From Streptomyces sp. 549 (GTDB taxonomy: Bacteria; Actinomycetota; Actinomycetes; Streptomycetales; Streptomycetaceae): a stretch of DNA of 64,000 nucleotides. The position numbers were made by a program, and so were the translations under genes. The stretch covers positions 124,001 through 188,000 of the forward strand of contig NZ_JASKMT010000009.1 of NCBI RefSeq assembly GCF_030124175.1, given 5' to 3'. The notes below the pieces were generated by a model. The model was given only the letters and a program-made list of their open reading frames with translations, was not told the DNA's origin and did no database searches. Below, piece after piece: positions 28,628-38,078 of the stretch; position 1 is the first letter of the stretch; the number at the start of each line of letters is the position of its first letter.

Positions 28628-29257
28628 TCAGCCGAAGTCCGGCTCGGCGTCCCTGGTCCGCTTGATCTCGTAGAAGCCGGGGGTGGACGCCACCAGCAGC
28701 GTGCCGTCCCACAGGCGGCCGGCCGCCTCGCCGCGCGGCGCGGGCGTGACCACCGGGCCGAAGAACGCGATCTGCTCGCCGTCCGATCCGGGCACGGCGA
28801 TCACCGGGGTGCCGACGTCCTGGCCGACCAGGTCGATGCCCGCGCGGTGCGAGGCCCGCAGGGCGTCGTCGAACTCCTCGCTGTCCATCGCCCCGGCCAG
28901 CGAGCCGTCCAGGCCCGCGGCCTCCAGGGCGGCCTCGATCGTCGCCCGGTCCAGCGGCTGCCCCTGCGGGTGCACCCGGGTGCCCAGCTCGGTGTAGAGC
29001 GGGCCGAGGACCTCGCTGCCGTACTTCTGCTCGGCGGCGACGCACACCCGCACCGGGCCCCAGGCGGAACGCATCAGCTCGCCGTAGTGCTCGGGGAGTT
29101 CGTCGAGCCGGTCCTCGTTCAGCACCGCGAGGCTCATCACGTGCCAGCGGACCTCGACCGGACGGACCTTCTCCACCTCCAGCATCCACCGGGACGTCAT
29201 CCACGCCCACGGGCACAGGGGGTCGAACCAGAAATCGGCCGGTGTCGTGTCGGACAC
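28628..29257 (-). CDS. DsbA-family oxidoreductase, Rv2466c-like, with CPWA active site
   Basis: A 209-residue thioredoxin-fold protein, starting at GTG 29257 with GAGGAGGA upstream. The active-site region reads WFDPLCPWAWMTSRW (residues ~9-23), with an inserted helical domain (residues ~60-150) and a cis-Pro loop TPVIAVPG (residues ~145-152), as in the mycothiol-dependent reductase Rv2466c of Mycobacterium. There the motif is CPWC, whereas here the second Cys is Ala, making it a monothiol. It may reduce substrates with mycothiol directly, or act as an isomerase-like enzyme. It lies divergent from pepN, an arrangement I remember as common in Streptomyces. Confidence 0.85.
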   Translation of the reverse strand: MSDTTPADFWFDPLCPWAWMTSRWMLEVEKVRPVEVRWHVMSLAVLNEDRLDELPEHYGELMRSAWGPVRVCVAAEQKYGSEVLGPLYTELGTRVHPQGQPLDRATIEAALEAAGLDGSLAGAMDSEEFDDALRASHRAGIDLVGQDVGTPVIAVPGSDGEQIAFFGPVVTPAPRGEAAGRLWDGTLLVASTPGFYEIKRTRDAEPDFG

Positions 29258-29406
29258 GGGTCCTCCTCGTGACGCAAGGGACGGGTGGGTACTCAGCGGG
29301 TAACGCCTCGCGGGGTGGCGGCATTCCCCGTACCGGGCCCGCAGGCGCCATGGCATGCTGACTCCCGGTGTTCGATATGCGAGACGAGTGACGAGGGAGT
29401 CGCGCT

Positions 29407-32007
29407 GTGCCCGGAGACAACCTGACCCGTGACGAAGCCAGGGAGCGAGCCCGGCTGATCGTCGTGGACGGGTACGAGGTCGTGCTCGACGTCCGCTCAG
29501 CGGTCGCCCCGCCGCCGGCCGAGGGGCCGCGCACGTTCCGCTCCACGACCACGATCCGCTTCCGCTGCTCGGCACCCGGCACGCCGGTCTTCGTCGACCT
29601 GGTGGCACCGCACGTCCACTCGGTGACGCTGAACGGCGAGTCGCTCAGCGTGGAGAAGGTGTTCGACGGAACCCGCGTGCAGCTGGAGTCCCCCGCCGCC
29701 GTCAACGAGCTGACCGTCGACGCCCGCTGCACCTACAGCCGTTCGGGTGAGGGGCTGCACCACTTCGTCGACCCCGAGGACGGCGAGACGTACCTGTACA
29801 CCCAGTACGAGCCCGCCGATGCCCGCCGGGTGTTCGCCTGCTTCGAACAGCCCGACCTGAAAGCGCCGTTCGACGTGCGCGTCACCGCACCCGGCCACTG
29901 GACGGTGCTCAGCAACGGCGCCCGCGAGGGTGAGCGCGAACTGCTCGCCGACGGCAGCGGCGTGTGGCGCTTCGCGCGCACCCTGCCGATCTCCACGTAC
30001 ATCACCGCCGTCGTCGCGGGCCCGTACCACCACGTCGAGGACGTCTACCGGCGCACGCTCGACGACGGCAGCGAGCTGGAGATCCCGCTGGGCGCACTGT
30101 GCCGCAAGGGCCTGGCCAAGCACTTCGACCCCGAGGACGTCTTCCTCGTCACCAAGCAGGGCCTGGACTTCTTCCACGACCACTTCGACTACCCGTACCC
30201 GTTCGGCAAGTACGACCAGGCGTTCGTGCCGGAGTACAACATCGGCGCGATGGAGAACCCCGGCTGCGTCACCTTCCGCGAGGAGTTCGTCTTCCGCGGC
30301 CGGGTCACCGAGGCGTCCTACGAGGGCCGGGCCAACGTCATCCTGCACGAGATGGCGCACATGTGGTTCGGCGACCTGGTCACCATGGAGTGGTGGGACG
30401 ACCTGTGGCTGAAGGAGTCCTTCGCCGACTTCATGGGCGCGCTGTCGCTGGTGGAGGCCACCCGCTTCCGCAACGGCTGGGTGACCTTCGCCAACCGGCG
30501 CAAGGCCTGGGCCTACCGCGCCGACCAGTTGCCGTCCACCCACCCGGTGACGGCCGACATCCACGACCTCGAGGACGCCAAGCTCAACTTCGACGGCATC
30601 ACCTACGCCAAGGGCGCCTCGGTGCTCAAGCAGCTCGTGGCGTACGTCGGCCGGGACGCCTTCCTGGAGGGCGCCCGGCGCTACTTCAAGCGGCACGCCT
30701 TCGGCAACACCACGCTCGGCGACCTGCTGTCGGTCCTGGCGGAGACCTCCGGCCGCGACATGGCCCAGTGGTCCGCCGCCTGGCTCCAGACGGCCGGCGT
30801 GAACACCCTCACCCCCGAGTACACCTGCGGCGCCGACGGCCGCGTCACCGAGCTGGCCGTGCTGCAGGAGGCCCCCGCCACCCACCCGGTGCTGCGTCCC
30901 CACCGGGTGGCCGTCGGCCTCTACCGCCGCTCCGAGCAGGACGGGCGGCTGGTCCGGTACGCCCGCGCCGAGGTGGACGTCGCCGGGGCCCGTACGGTCG
31001 TCGACGCCCTGGCCGGGGCCGAGCGCCCCGAGCTGGTGCTGGTCAACGACGAGGACCTCACGTACTGCAAGACCCGCCTGGACGACGCGTCGCTGGCCAC
31101 GCTGCGCGCGCACCTGGGCGCGCTGGACGACCCGCTGGCGCGCGCCCTGTGCTGGTCGGCGCTGTGGAACCTGACCCGCGACGGACTGATGCCGGCCCGC
31201 GACTTCCTCGCCATGCTGCTGCGCTTCGCCGACCGCGAGACCGACATCGGCGTGCTGCAGATGCTGCACGCCTGGGCGTACTCCGCGCTGGTGCACTACA
31301 CCGCCGCCGAGCACCGCGACCAGGCGGCCCGCGACCTCGCCGAGGGCGCACTCGGCCAGCTGCGGCAGGCACCGCCGGGCAGCGGCCACCAGCTCGCCTG
31401 GGCGCGCTTCTTCGCCTCGGTCGCGCACTCCGGGCACGACTTCGCGCTGCTCCAGGGCCTGCTGGCCGGGTCGGAGAACGTCGAGGGGCTGAACATCGAC
31501 CAGGAGCTGCGCTGGACGTTCCTGGGTACGCTCGCCGCCGAGGGCATCGCCGACGAGCAGGCCCTGGCGGCCGAACTCGCCCGGGACGACACCGCGTCCG
31601 GACGCCGCCACCATGTGCGCTGCCTGGCGGCACGGCCGTCGGCGGCGGTGAAGGCCCAGGCGTGGGCGGCGGTCGTCGAGTCCGACCGGCTGTCCAACGC
31701 CCTGGTGGAGGCGACCATCTCCGGCTTCGTCCAGGCCAACCAGCGTGAGCTGCAGGCGCCTTACACAGGCCGGTACTTCGCCGCGCTGGAACGGGTGTGG
31801 GCCGAGCGGTCCATCGAGATCGGCATGGCCGTGGTCCGCGGCTTCTTCCCCGCGCTGCAGAGCAGCCGGGAGACCCTGGACGCCGCGGACGCCTGGCTGT
31901 CGGACCACCCCGGGGCCGCGCCGTCGCTGCGGCGCCTGGTGCTGGAGGCCAGGGACGACCTCAGCCGCGCGCTGCGGGCCCAGCGCTGCGACGCGGCGGC
32001 GCACTGA
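29407..32007 (+). CDS. pepN: Aminopeptidase N (M1 family), copy 1
   Basis: An 866-residue M1 metallopeptidase starting at GTG (VPGDNLTRDEARERA). The substrate-recognition motif GAMENPG is present. The zinc site HEMAH at residues 314-318 with Glu337 18 residues later is complete. The Tyr of the transition-state region lies in FDGITYAKGASVL. The C-terminal ERAP1-like helical domain reaches from ~540 to the end. It removes N-terminal residues from peptides in the cytoplasm, since no signal peptide is present. A second full-length paralogue lies 3.2 kb downstream (35213-37789). Both start with near-identical PGxNLTRDEAxERARL leaders, indicating an ancient duplication. Confidence 0.95.
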   Translation: MPGDNLTRDEARERARLIVVDGYEVVLDVRSAVAPPPAEGPRTFRSTTTIRFRCSAPGTPVFVDLVAPHVHSVTLNGESLSVEKVFDGTRVQLESPAAVNELTVDARCTYSRSGEGLHHFVDPEDGETYLYTQYEPADARRVFACFEQPDLKAPFDVRVTAPGHWTVLSNGAREGERELLADGSGVWRFARTLPISTYITAVVAGPYHHVEDVYRRTLDDGSELEIPLGALCRKGLAKHFDPEDVFLVTKQGLDFFHDHFDYPYPFGKYDQAFVPEYNIGAMENPGCVTFREEFVFRGRVTEASYEGRANVILHEMAHMWFGDLVTMEWWDDLWLKESFADFMGALSLVEATRFRNGWVTFANRRKAWAYRADQLPSTHPVTADIHDLEDAKLNFDGITYAKGASVLKQLVAYVGRDAFLEGARRYFKRHAFGNTTLGDLLSVLAETSGRDMAQWSAAWLQTAGVNTLTPEYTCGADGRVTELAVLQEAPATHPVLRPHRVAVGLYRRSEQDGRLVRYARAEVDVAGARTVVDALAGAERPELVLVNDEDLTYCKTRLDDASLATLRAHLGALDDPLARALCWSALWNLTRDGLMPARDFLAMLLRFADRETDIGVLQMLHAWAYSALVHYTAAEHRDQAARDLAEGALGQLRQAPPGSGHQLAWARFFASVAHSGHDFALLQGLLAGSENVEGLNIDQELRWTFLGTLAAEGIADEQALAAELARDDTASGRRHHVRCLAARPSAAVKAQAWAAVVESDRLSNALVEATISGFVQANQRELQAPYTGRYFAALERVWAERSIEIGMAVVRGFFPALQSSRETLDAADAWLSDHPGAAPSLRRLVLEARDDLSRALRAQRCDAAAH

Positions 32008-32109
32008 TCGGCATTCGAACGTCCGTACTTTAGGACGAGCTTGTCCGGTTTTGTCGACGAACGCGTAACAGCGGTTAGGAGGAGGGCCTGGTGCGGGAAT
32101 CTGCGGATC

Positions 32110-33117
32110 ATGACTCACAACACCCCGCTCTCCCCCCGCCCCCTGAGCCACCTCCGTGACGCCCCGCGACAGGTGGCGACCCTGCGGTCCCTGCGCTCCC
32201 GGGGCGTGACCGCCGGCACCGTCCAGGAGCGCTGCCGTCCCGGCGGCCCCTGGCAGCTGCTGCTGCCCGGGGTCTGCCTGCTGCACCCCGGGCCGGCCAC
32301 CAGCGAGGAGCGGTTGCACGCCGTCCTGCTGTGGGCGGACCGCGGGCCGGTGCCCGCCCAGGGCGGCCCCGGCATGATCACCGGGATGGCGGCGCTGGCG
32401 CTGCACGGTCTCACCTCCGCACCCGGCCTGCGGGCGCTGGAGCACATCGACCTGCTCGTGCCGCGCACCCGCCGGCTGCGGTCCACCGGGTGGGTCAGGG
32501 TGGTGCGCGGCCAGGCTCTGCCGCACGCGGAGCAGGTCACCGGACTGCCGGTGGCGCCGGTGGCCCGGGCGCTGGCCGACGCCGTCGCCCGGATCACCGA
32601 CGAGGTGCTGGTGCGCCGGCTCCTCACCGAGGCCGTCCGCGGCGGCCACTGCGAGGCACAGGCCGTGGTGGAGGAGCTGCGGCGGGCCCGGCTGCTGTCC
32701 CGGCCGCAGGTCGCGGACGTGGTCGGCACGCTCACCGCCGAGGGGCGCGCCACGGCCGAGGGGCGGCTCTACGACCTGGTCCGCTCCCACCACCTGCCGC
32801 AGCCGTGCTGGCACGTCGACCTGCGGCTGCCGGCCGGCCCGCACCTGGGCGGCGTGGACGCGTACTGGCCCGAGCACGGCGTGGCGCTGGAGCTGGACTG
32901 GCGCGACACGGAGCCCGCTCCGGCGGACGCCGACGCCCACTGGGCGGAGTGCGCACGCAAGCGGGAGACGCTGGAGCGCCTGGGTGTCACCGTGCTGCAT
33001 GTGACGCCGGAGAAGTTGCGGAACAACCCCGAGCAGCAGGCGGCCGTGCTGCGCACCGCGCTGGTGACGTGGGACGAGCGCGACCCGGCCGCCCACCTGG
33101 TGGTCCTGCCGCAGTAA
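32110..33117 (+). CDS. AbiEi-like winged-helix / DUF559 (Vsr-like) domain protein
   Basis: A 335-residue protein; I start it at ATG 32110 (MTHNTPLSPRPL). The N-terminal ~100 residues (LRSRGVTAGTVQERCRPGG, QLLLPGVCLLHPGP, GMITGMAALALHGL) resemble the AbiEi antitoxin-type winged helix and middle domain. The C-terminal ~110 residues have LGGVDAYWPEHGVALELD and a KRETLERLGVTVLHVTPEKL helix, as in DUF559/PD-(D/E)xK Vsr-like proteins (Asp, then Glu-x-Asp). In abortive-infection type IV systems AbiEi pairs with a nucleotidyltransferase toxin, but none is adjacent here. It sits alone between two PepN copies. The function is unknown, perhaps a DNA-binding or nuclease protein of defence ancestry. Confidence 0.7.
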   Translation: MTHNTPLSPRPLSHLRDAPRQVATLRSLRSRGVTAGTVQERCRPGGPWQLLLPGVCLLHPGPATSEERLHAVLLWADRGPVPAQGGPGMITGMAALALHGLTSAPGLRALEHIDLLVPRTRRLRSTGWVRVVRGQALPHAEQVTGLPVAPVARALADAVARITDEVLVRRLLTEAVRGGHCEAQAVVEELRRARLLSRPQVADVVGTLTAEGRATAEGRLYDLVRSHHLPQPCWHVDLRLPAGPHLGGVDAYWPEHGVALELDWRDTEPAPADADAHWAECARKRETLERLGVTVLHVTPEKLRNNPEQQAAVLRTALVTWDERDPAAHLVVLPQ

Positions 33118-33145
33118 CGTTGCGCTTCCATGCAGTAACGTTGCG
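33111..33145. repeat. 14-bp direct repeat at the end of the AbiEi-like gene
   Basis: GCAGTAACGTTGCG occurs at 33111-33124, overlapping the TAA stop, and again at 33132-33145. The 21-bp spacing is two helical turns. It could be a small duplication or a binding site. Confidence 0.5.
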
Positions 33146-33199
33146 TCATGGTCGCTGTCCACGGCCCGAGCGGGCGAAGCAGGCCGGCTCGGGGGCGGG

Positions 33200-34930
33200 C
33201 TACGGACGGGGCAGCAGCAGCTCGGTGTTGCGGTCGCCGGGGGCGCCGGCGAGTGTGGTGCGGGCACCGGGCGCGTTGAAGGCCAACTCGCGGTAGAGCG
33301 AGGCCAGTCCGGTCTGCGAGAGGTCACCGAAGTCGGTGCGGGCGGGCGCGGCGGACTCCACCAGCGTGGTGAACAGCGACAGCGTGCCGTCGTGGTTGTC
33401 GGTGACCTCCACGACCCGGGCGAGCTGCGGGAAGTCGATGTGGGAGGCGGTGGAGACCTCCCAGAACGTGCCGTGCGGGGTGATCCGGTTGCGGTGGCTG
33501 TGGCCGTTGATCCAGGCCACCACCTGCGGGTGCCGGCACAGCAGGGCCACCAGCGCCTCGCCGCCCTCGGGCGTGCTGCCGCTGGTGTGGTGGCTGAACA
33601 CCAGCACCCGGTCGTCCCGGTGCTTCTTCAACTCCTTCTCAAGCCAGCGCAGTTGTGCCGCACCGATGGCACCCTTGTAGTGGCCGCCGCGGCGGGTGGT
33701 GTCCAGGCTGATGCCGACCACCTCGTCGCTGATCCGGAAGGTGTAGTAGAGCCGGTCCTCGGCGACGTTGGCCTGGGTGTAGCCGTGGCCGAGCGGCCCG
33801 GGGCCCTCGTGGGCGGGATCGAGGTGCGCCCGCAGGTAGTCGGCCCGGGACAGCGGCGCGCGGGACGCGTCGGGGGTGACCGTCCTGGCCTTCGCCGCGT
33901 GGCGGCGCAGCATCGCGGTGAACGCCTCGGCCCTGGGGTCGCGGCCCTCCTTCACCGCCTTCCACAGCGCGGCGCCCTCGGACTGCGGCAACTCCATGAG
34001 CTTGCGGTCGCCGACGGCGATCTCCGCCAGCCGCCCGTCGACCGCCGCGTAGCAACCGCCGGGCAGGGCGTCGTGGTTGCCGACGGTGGAGTACCACGGC
34101 ACGTGCAGGCCGGGGCTGTTGACCTGGCGGGTGGCGGCGGCGAGGAAGCCGTCCAGCTGCGGGAAGCCGAGTTTCTTGTCGGCGTCGCGCAGCGGGGCGT
34201 CCGGGTGCCAGTACAGCGGCAGCCCGCTGTCCTGGACGCCCTCGTAGCGGGCGGGGTCGCCGGTGCCGGGGGTGAGGCGTCCGCCGCTCATCGCGGTGAG
34301 GAACCAGTCGAGTTCGGCCAGGCAGTTGTTGTCGGTGTTGTCGCCGGTGGTCATCACGAAGCCGATGGGCGCGCCGGTGGCGGGGCCGCCGCGCAGCGCG
34401 TTGACCCGTTCGACGAGCGAGACGGTGCCGTGCGCCGACAGCGTCTCCTGCGGGCGCCAGGCGCTGTTGGTCTGCGCCCGCAGGTACTCGTAGCGCAGCG
34501 GGTGCTGCACGTCGACCACGTGCAGGTCGGTGAACTGGACGAACGAGGCGAGCACCGTGCGCCGGTCCGCCCGGCGGGAGTCGGCTGCCGCCAGTTCGGT
34601 GCGCAGTACCCGCGGCCAGCCGGGGCCCTCGGTGAGCCGGCGGTAGCCGGCGGGCGCGCCCGCCGGGGTGCTCGCCGCGGTGAGCGTGGTGCCCGCGGCG
34701 ACCGGTGCCGCGTGCGGGCCGGTGGCGCGCTGCGGGCTACCGGTGGCGGCGCGGGCGACCGGACCCTGGGCGGTGGCCGAGCTGCTGCCGGGACCGAGCA
34801 GGTGCGCCAGGCCCCCGGTGGCGGCCGCAGCGCCCGCTGCGGCGAGCACCGCCCTGCGGGTGCGGACCGGGATCTGGGAGGCGGCACGGGTGGCGGCGGG
34901 TACAGGGGCGGGCTGACGACTGCGGGCCAT
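33200..34930 (-). CDS. Tat-exported metallophosphoesterase (TIGR03767-type)
   Basis: A 576-residue calcineurin-like phosphoesterase. I use ATG 34930 (MARSRQPAP), with GGGGAGA upstream; a longer frame begins at 35032. The twin-arginine signal RTRRAVLAAAGAAAA (residues ~24-38) suggests folded export. Metal-binding motifs in order are FTDLHV (residues ~136), TTGDNTDN, GNHDAL, FSHHTSGS and NGHSHRN. A long insert (residues ~270-390) separates the metal blocks, as in this subfamily. The substrate is unknown; similar Streptomyces proteins are annotated only as phosphoesterases. It is divergent from pepN copy 2 across 282 bp that should contain both promoters. Confidence 0.88.
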   Translation of the reverse strand: MARSRQPAPVPAATRAASQIPVRTRRAVLAAAGAAAATGGLAHLLGPGSSSATAQGPVARAATGSPQRATGPHAAPVAAGTTLTAASTPAGAPAGYRRLTEGPGWPRVLRTELAAADSRRADRRTVLASFVQFTDLHVVDVQHPLRYEYLRAQTNSAWRPQETLSAHGTVSLVERVNALRGGPATGAPIGFVMTTGDNTDNNCLAELDWFLTAMSGGRLTPGTGDPARYEGVQDSGLPLYWHPDAPLRDADKKLGFPQLDGFLAAATRQVNSPGLHVPWYSTVGNHDALPGGCYAAVDGRLAEIAVGDRKLMELPQSEGAALWKAVKEGRDPRAEAFTAMLRRHAAKARTVTPDASRAPLSRADYLRAHLDPAHEGPGPLGHGYTQANVAEDRLYYTFRISDEVVGISLDTTRRGGHYKGAIGAAQLRWLEKELKKHRDDRVLVFSHHTSGSTPEGGEALVALLCRHPQVVAWINGHSHRNRITPHGTFWEVSTASHIDFPQLARVVEVTDNHDGTLSLFTTLVESAAPARTDFGDLSQTGLASLYRELAFNAPGARTTLAGAPGDRNTELLLPRP

Positions 34931-35212
34931 GTGGGTGGTCTCCCCGAGTGCGAACGCGGCGCCTGGCTCGGGGAGCGGGCCGCTCCCCACCGGAATCCTT
35001 GGCAGCGGCGGTGACCTGCGGCTGAACGACACAGAAACGCCGCGCTGCCATCACCCCGATGGCCGCAGCCGGCTTCGCAACCGCCACGCATCCCTCCCCG
35101 CCGCGTGCCGTCGCGCTCATCCGCCGTTCATCTTCCGGGGAAGCCGGGCCCGGCACCGGCGGCGTGGAAGGATGGCGGGACCGCTGGAATACCGGATGAG
35201 GGAGACACACAG

Positions 35213-37789
35213 GTGCCTGGGACGAATCTGACCCGCGACGAGGCCCAGGAGCGGGCACGGCTGCTCACGGTGGACTCGTACGAGATCGAGCTGGACCTCT
35301 CGGGTGCGCAGGAGGGCGGCACGTTCCGTTCCGTGACGCGGGTGCGCTTCTCCGCGGCGGAGGCCGCGGGCACGTTCATCGACCTGGTGGCGCCCTCGGT
35401 GCTCACCGTGGAGCTGAACGGCGAGCGGCTGGACCCGGCCGAGGTGTTCGCCGACTCCCGGATCGCCCTGCCGTCCGTGGTGAAGGGCGCGAACGAGCTG
35501 ACGGTGACGGCGGACTGCGCGTACACCAACACCGGTGAGGGGCTGCACCGCTTCGTCGACCCGGTCGACGAGCAGGCCTATCTGTACACCCAGTTCGAGG
35601 TGCCGGACGCGCGCCGGGTGTTCGCCTCGTTCGAGCAGCCGGACCTGAAGGCGACGTTCCGGTTCACCGTGACCGCACCGGCCGGCTGGACGGTCGTCTC
35701 CAACTCCCCGACGCCGGCGCCCGCCGAGGGCTCGAACGTGTGGGAGTTCGCGCCGACGCCGCGCATCTCCACGTACATCACCGCGCTGGTCGCCGGCCCG
35801 TACCACAGCGTGCACAGCACCTGGGAGGGCAACGGGCGCAGTGTGCCGCTGGGTATCTACTGCCGCCCGTCACTGGCCGAGCACCTGGACGCGGACGCGA
35901 TCTTCGACGTGACCCGGCAGGGCTTCGACTGGTTCGAGGAGAAGTTCGACCACCCGTACCCGTTCGAGAAGTACGACCAGCTGTTCGTGCCGGAGTTCAA
36001 CGCGGGCGCGATGGAGAACGCCGGCGCGGTCACCATCCGCGACCAGTACGTCTTCCGCTCGAAGGTGACGGACGCGGCGTACGAGACCCGGGCCGAGACG
36101 ATCCTGCACGAGCTGGCCCACATGTGGTTCGGCGACCTCGTCACCATGGAGTGGTGGAACGACCTGTGGCTGAACGAGTCGTTCGCCACCTACACCTCGA
36201 TCGCCTGCCAGGCGCACGCCCCGGGCAGCCGGTGGCCGCACGCCTGGACCAGCTTCGCCAACCAGATGAAGACCTGGGCCTACCGGCAGGACCAGCTGCC
36301 CTCGACCCACCCGATCATGGCGGACATCAACGACCTGGACGACGTCCTGGTCAACTTCGACGGCATCACCTACGCCAAGGGCGCCTCGGTGCTCAAGCAG
36401 CTGGTGGCGTACGTCGGCCAGGACGAGTTCTTCCGCGGTGTGCAGGCCTACTTCAAGCGCCACGCGTGGGGCAACACCCGCCTGACCGACCTGCTGACGG
36501 CCCTGGAGGAGACCTCGGGCCGGGACCTGAAGGCGTGGTCGAAGGCGTGGCTGGAGACGGCCGGCATCAACGTGCTGCGTCCGGAGATCACCACCGGCCC
36601 GGACGGGGTGATCACCGGCTTCGCCGTGCTCCAGGAGGCGCCCGCGCTGCCGTCCGGCGCCCGCGGCGAGCCGACGCTGCGCCCGCACCGCGTCGCCGTC
36701 GGCCTGTACGGCCTCAAGGACGGCCGCCTGGTCCGCGAGGACCGGATCGAGTTGGACATCGACGGGGCCCGCACCGAGGTGCCCGAGCTAACCGGCCGGG
36801 CGCGCCCGGCCGTGGTGCTGCTCAACGACGACGACCTTTCCTACGCCAAGGTGCGGCTGGACGCGGAGTCGCTGGACACCGTCACCCGGCACCTGGGCGA
36901 CTTCACCGAGTCGCTGCCGCGCGCCCTGTGCTGGGCGTCGGCCTGGGACATGACGCGGGACGGCGAACTGGCCACCCGCGACTACCTGGCGCTGGTGCTG
37001 TCCGGCATCGGCAAGGAGTCCGACATCGGCGTGGTGCAGTCCCTGCACCGGCAGGTGAAGCTCGCCCTGGACCTGTACGCGGCGCCGGAGTGGCGGGAGC
37101 AGGGGCTGGCCACCTGGACGGACGCCGCCCTGGAGCAGCTGCGGGCGGCGGCCCCCGGCAGCGACCACCAGCTGGCCTGGGCACGGGCGTTCGCCGCGAC
37201 GGCCCGCACGCCCGAGCAGCTGGACCTGCTCGCCGGGCTGCTGGAGGGCACCGCGACCGTCGAGGGGCTGACGGTCGACACCGAGCTGCGCTGGGCGCTG
37301 CTGGTGCGGCTGGCCGCCACCGGCCGGGCCGACGAGAAGGCCATCGCCGCGGAACTGGCCCGCGACGCCACCTCCGCCGGTGAGCGGCACGCCGCGACGG
37401 CCCGCGCGGCCCGGCCGACCGCCGAGGCCAAGGCCGAGGCGTGGGCGCAGGTCGTGGAGTCGGACTCACTGCCCAACGCGGTGCAGGAAGCGGTGATCGG
37501 CGGCTTCGTGCAGACCGACCAGCGCGACCTGCTCGCGCCCTACACCGCGCGCTACTTCGCCGTGCTCAAGGACGTCTGGGCGGCCCGCAGCCACGAGATG
37601 GCCCAGCAGATCGCCGTGGGCCTGTACCCGTCGCTCCAGGTGTCGCAGGAGACGCTGGACGCCACCGACGCGTGGCTGCGGGACACCTCCGACGTCAGCG
37701 CGGGCCTGCGCCGCCTGGTGACGGAGTCCCGCGCGGGTGTGGAGCGCGCACTGCGCGCGCGGGCGGCCGACGCCGCAGCCGCCGGCTGA
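35213..37789 (+). CDS. pepN: Aminopeptidase N (M1 family), copy 2
   Basis: An 858-residue M1 aminopeptidase. GTG 35213 (VPGTNLTRDEAQERA) aligns with the start of copy 1 and is preferred over longer frames. NAGAMENAGAV is the exopeptidase motif. HELAHMWFGDLVTMEWW starts at residue 299 with Glu322 completing the zinc site, and VNFDGITYAKGAS is intact. Its active-site region is closer to the usual PepN (NDLWLNESFATY) than copy 1 (DDLWLKESFADF), so this one is probably the orthologue of the main PepN. It is cytoplasmic, and no frameshifts are seen. Confidence 0.95.
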   Translation: MPGTNLTRDEAQERARLLTVDSYEIELDLSGAQEGGTFRSVTRVRFSAAEAAGTFIDLVAPSVLTVELNGERLDPAEVFADSRIALPSVVKGANELTVTADCAYTNTGEGLHRFVDPVDEQAYLYTQFEVPDARRVFASFEQPDLKATFRFTVTAPAGWTVVSNSPTPAPAEGSNVWEFAPTPRISTYITALVAGPYHSVHSTWEGNGRSVPLGIYCRPSLAEHLDADAIFDVTRQGFDWFEEKFDHPYPFEKYDQLFVPEFNAGAMENAGAVTIRDQYVFRSKVTDAAYETRAETILHELAHMWFGDLVTMEWWNDLWLNESFATYTSIACQAHAPGSRWPHAWTSFANQMKTWAYRQDQLPSTHPIMADINDLDDVLVNFDGITYAKGASVLKQLVAYVGQDEFFRGVQAYFKRHAWGNTRLTDLLTALEETSGRDLKAWSKAWLETAGINVLRPEITTGPDGVITGFAVLQEAPALPSGARGEPTLRPHRVAVGLYGLKDGRLVREDRIELDIDGARTEVPELTGRARPAVVLLNDDDLSYAKVRLDAESLDTVTRHLGDFTESLPRALCWASAWDMTRDGELATRDYLALVLSGIGKESDIGVVQSLHRQVKLALDLYAAPEWREQGLATWTDAALEQLRAAAPGSDHQLAWARAFAATARTPEQLDLLAGLLEGTATVEGLTVDTELRWALLVRLAATGRADEKAIAAELARDATSAGERHAATARAARPTAEAKAEAWAQVVESDSLPNAVQEAVIGGFVQTDQRDLLAPYTARYFAVLKDVWAARSHEMAQQIAVGLYPSLQVSQETLDATDAWLRDTSDVSAGLRRLVTESRAGVERALRARAADAAAAG

Positions 37790-37925
37790 CCCGGCCGCCG
37801 GGCGCGCCCGGCACCCGGCGCCCCGGCGCCGGCAGCGGCCCCGTCACCGGCCGTCCGCCCTCCGCGGACGCGCCGGCGGCGGGGCCGCTGCGATTCCGGG
37901 CGCGGTCCCGGGGCGCGAGCCCGGG

Positions 37926-37945
37926 CCTGCCCGGGCCCGGGCAGG
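37926..37945. terminator. 20-bp perfect palindrome downstream of pepN copy 2
   Basis: CCTGCCCGGGCCCGGGCAGG lies 136 bp after the pepN stop, between convergent genes. It may terminate pepN and the minus-strand malQ transcript. The rest of the 289-bp gap is GC-rich and includes TGGCAGACGGGG twice, 30 bp apart (37954, 37984), with no gene. Confidence 0.5.
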
Positions 37946-38078
37946 CAGGGTTCTGGCAGACGGGGTCCTTGCCGGCCCGGCCCTGGCAGACGGGGGCGGA
38001 CATGGCGAAGGGCGCCCTGGGCACGGGGGCCCGGGCGCCTCGCGGTCCGCCGTGGCCGGCGCGGAGCCGGCCGGCGGA

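Noticed and set aside
32110..33117. A complete AbiE toxin-antitoxin system
   Set aside because: Only an AbiEi-like part is present. The neighbouring genes are peptidases and a phosphoesterase, with no nucleotidyltransferase toxin.
29497..33327. A 1276-residue minus-strand reading frame opposite pepN copy 1
   Set aside because: It is antisense to a clear M1 peptidase and an AbiEi-like gene, has no domain signature and is dominated by Gly, Arg, Val and His. Long antisense frames are expected at this GC content.
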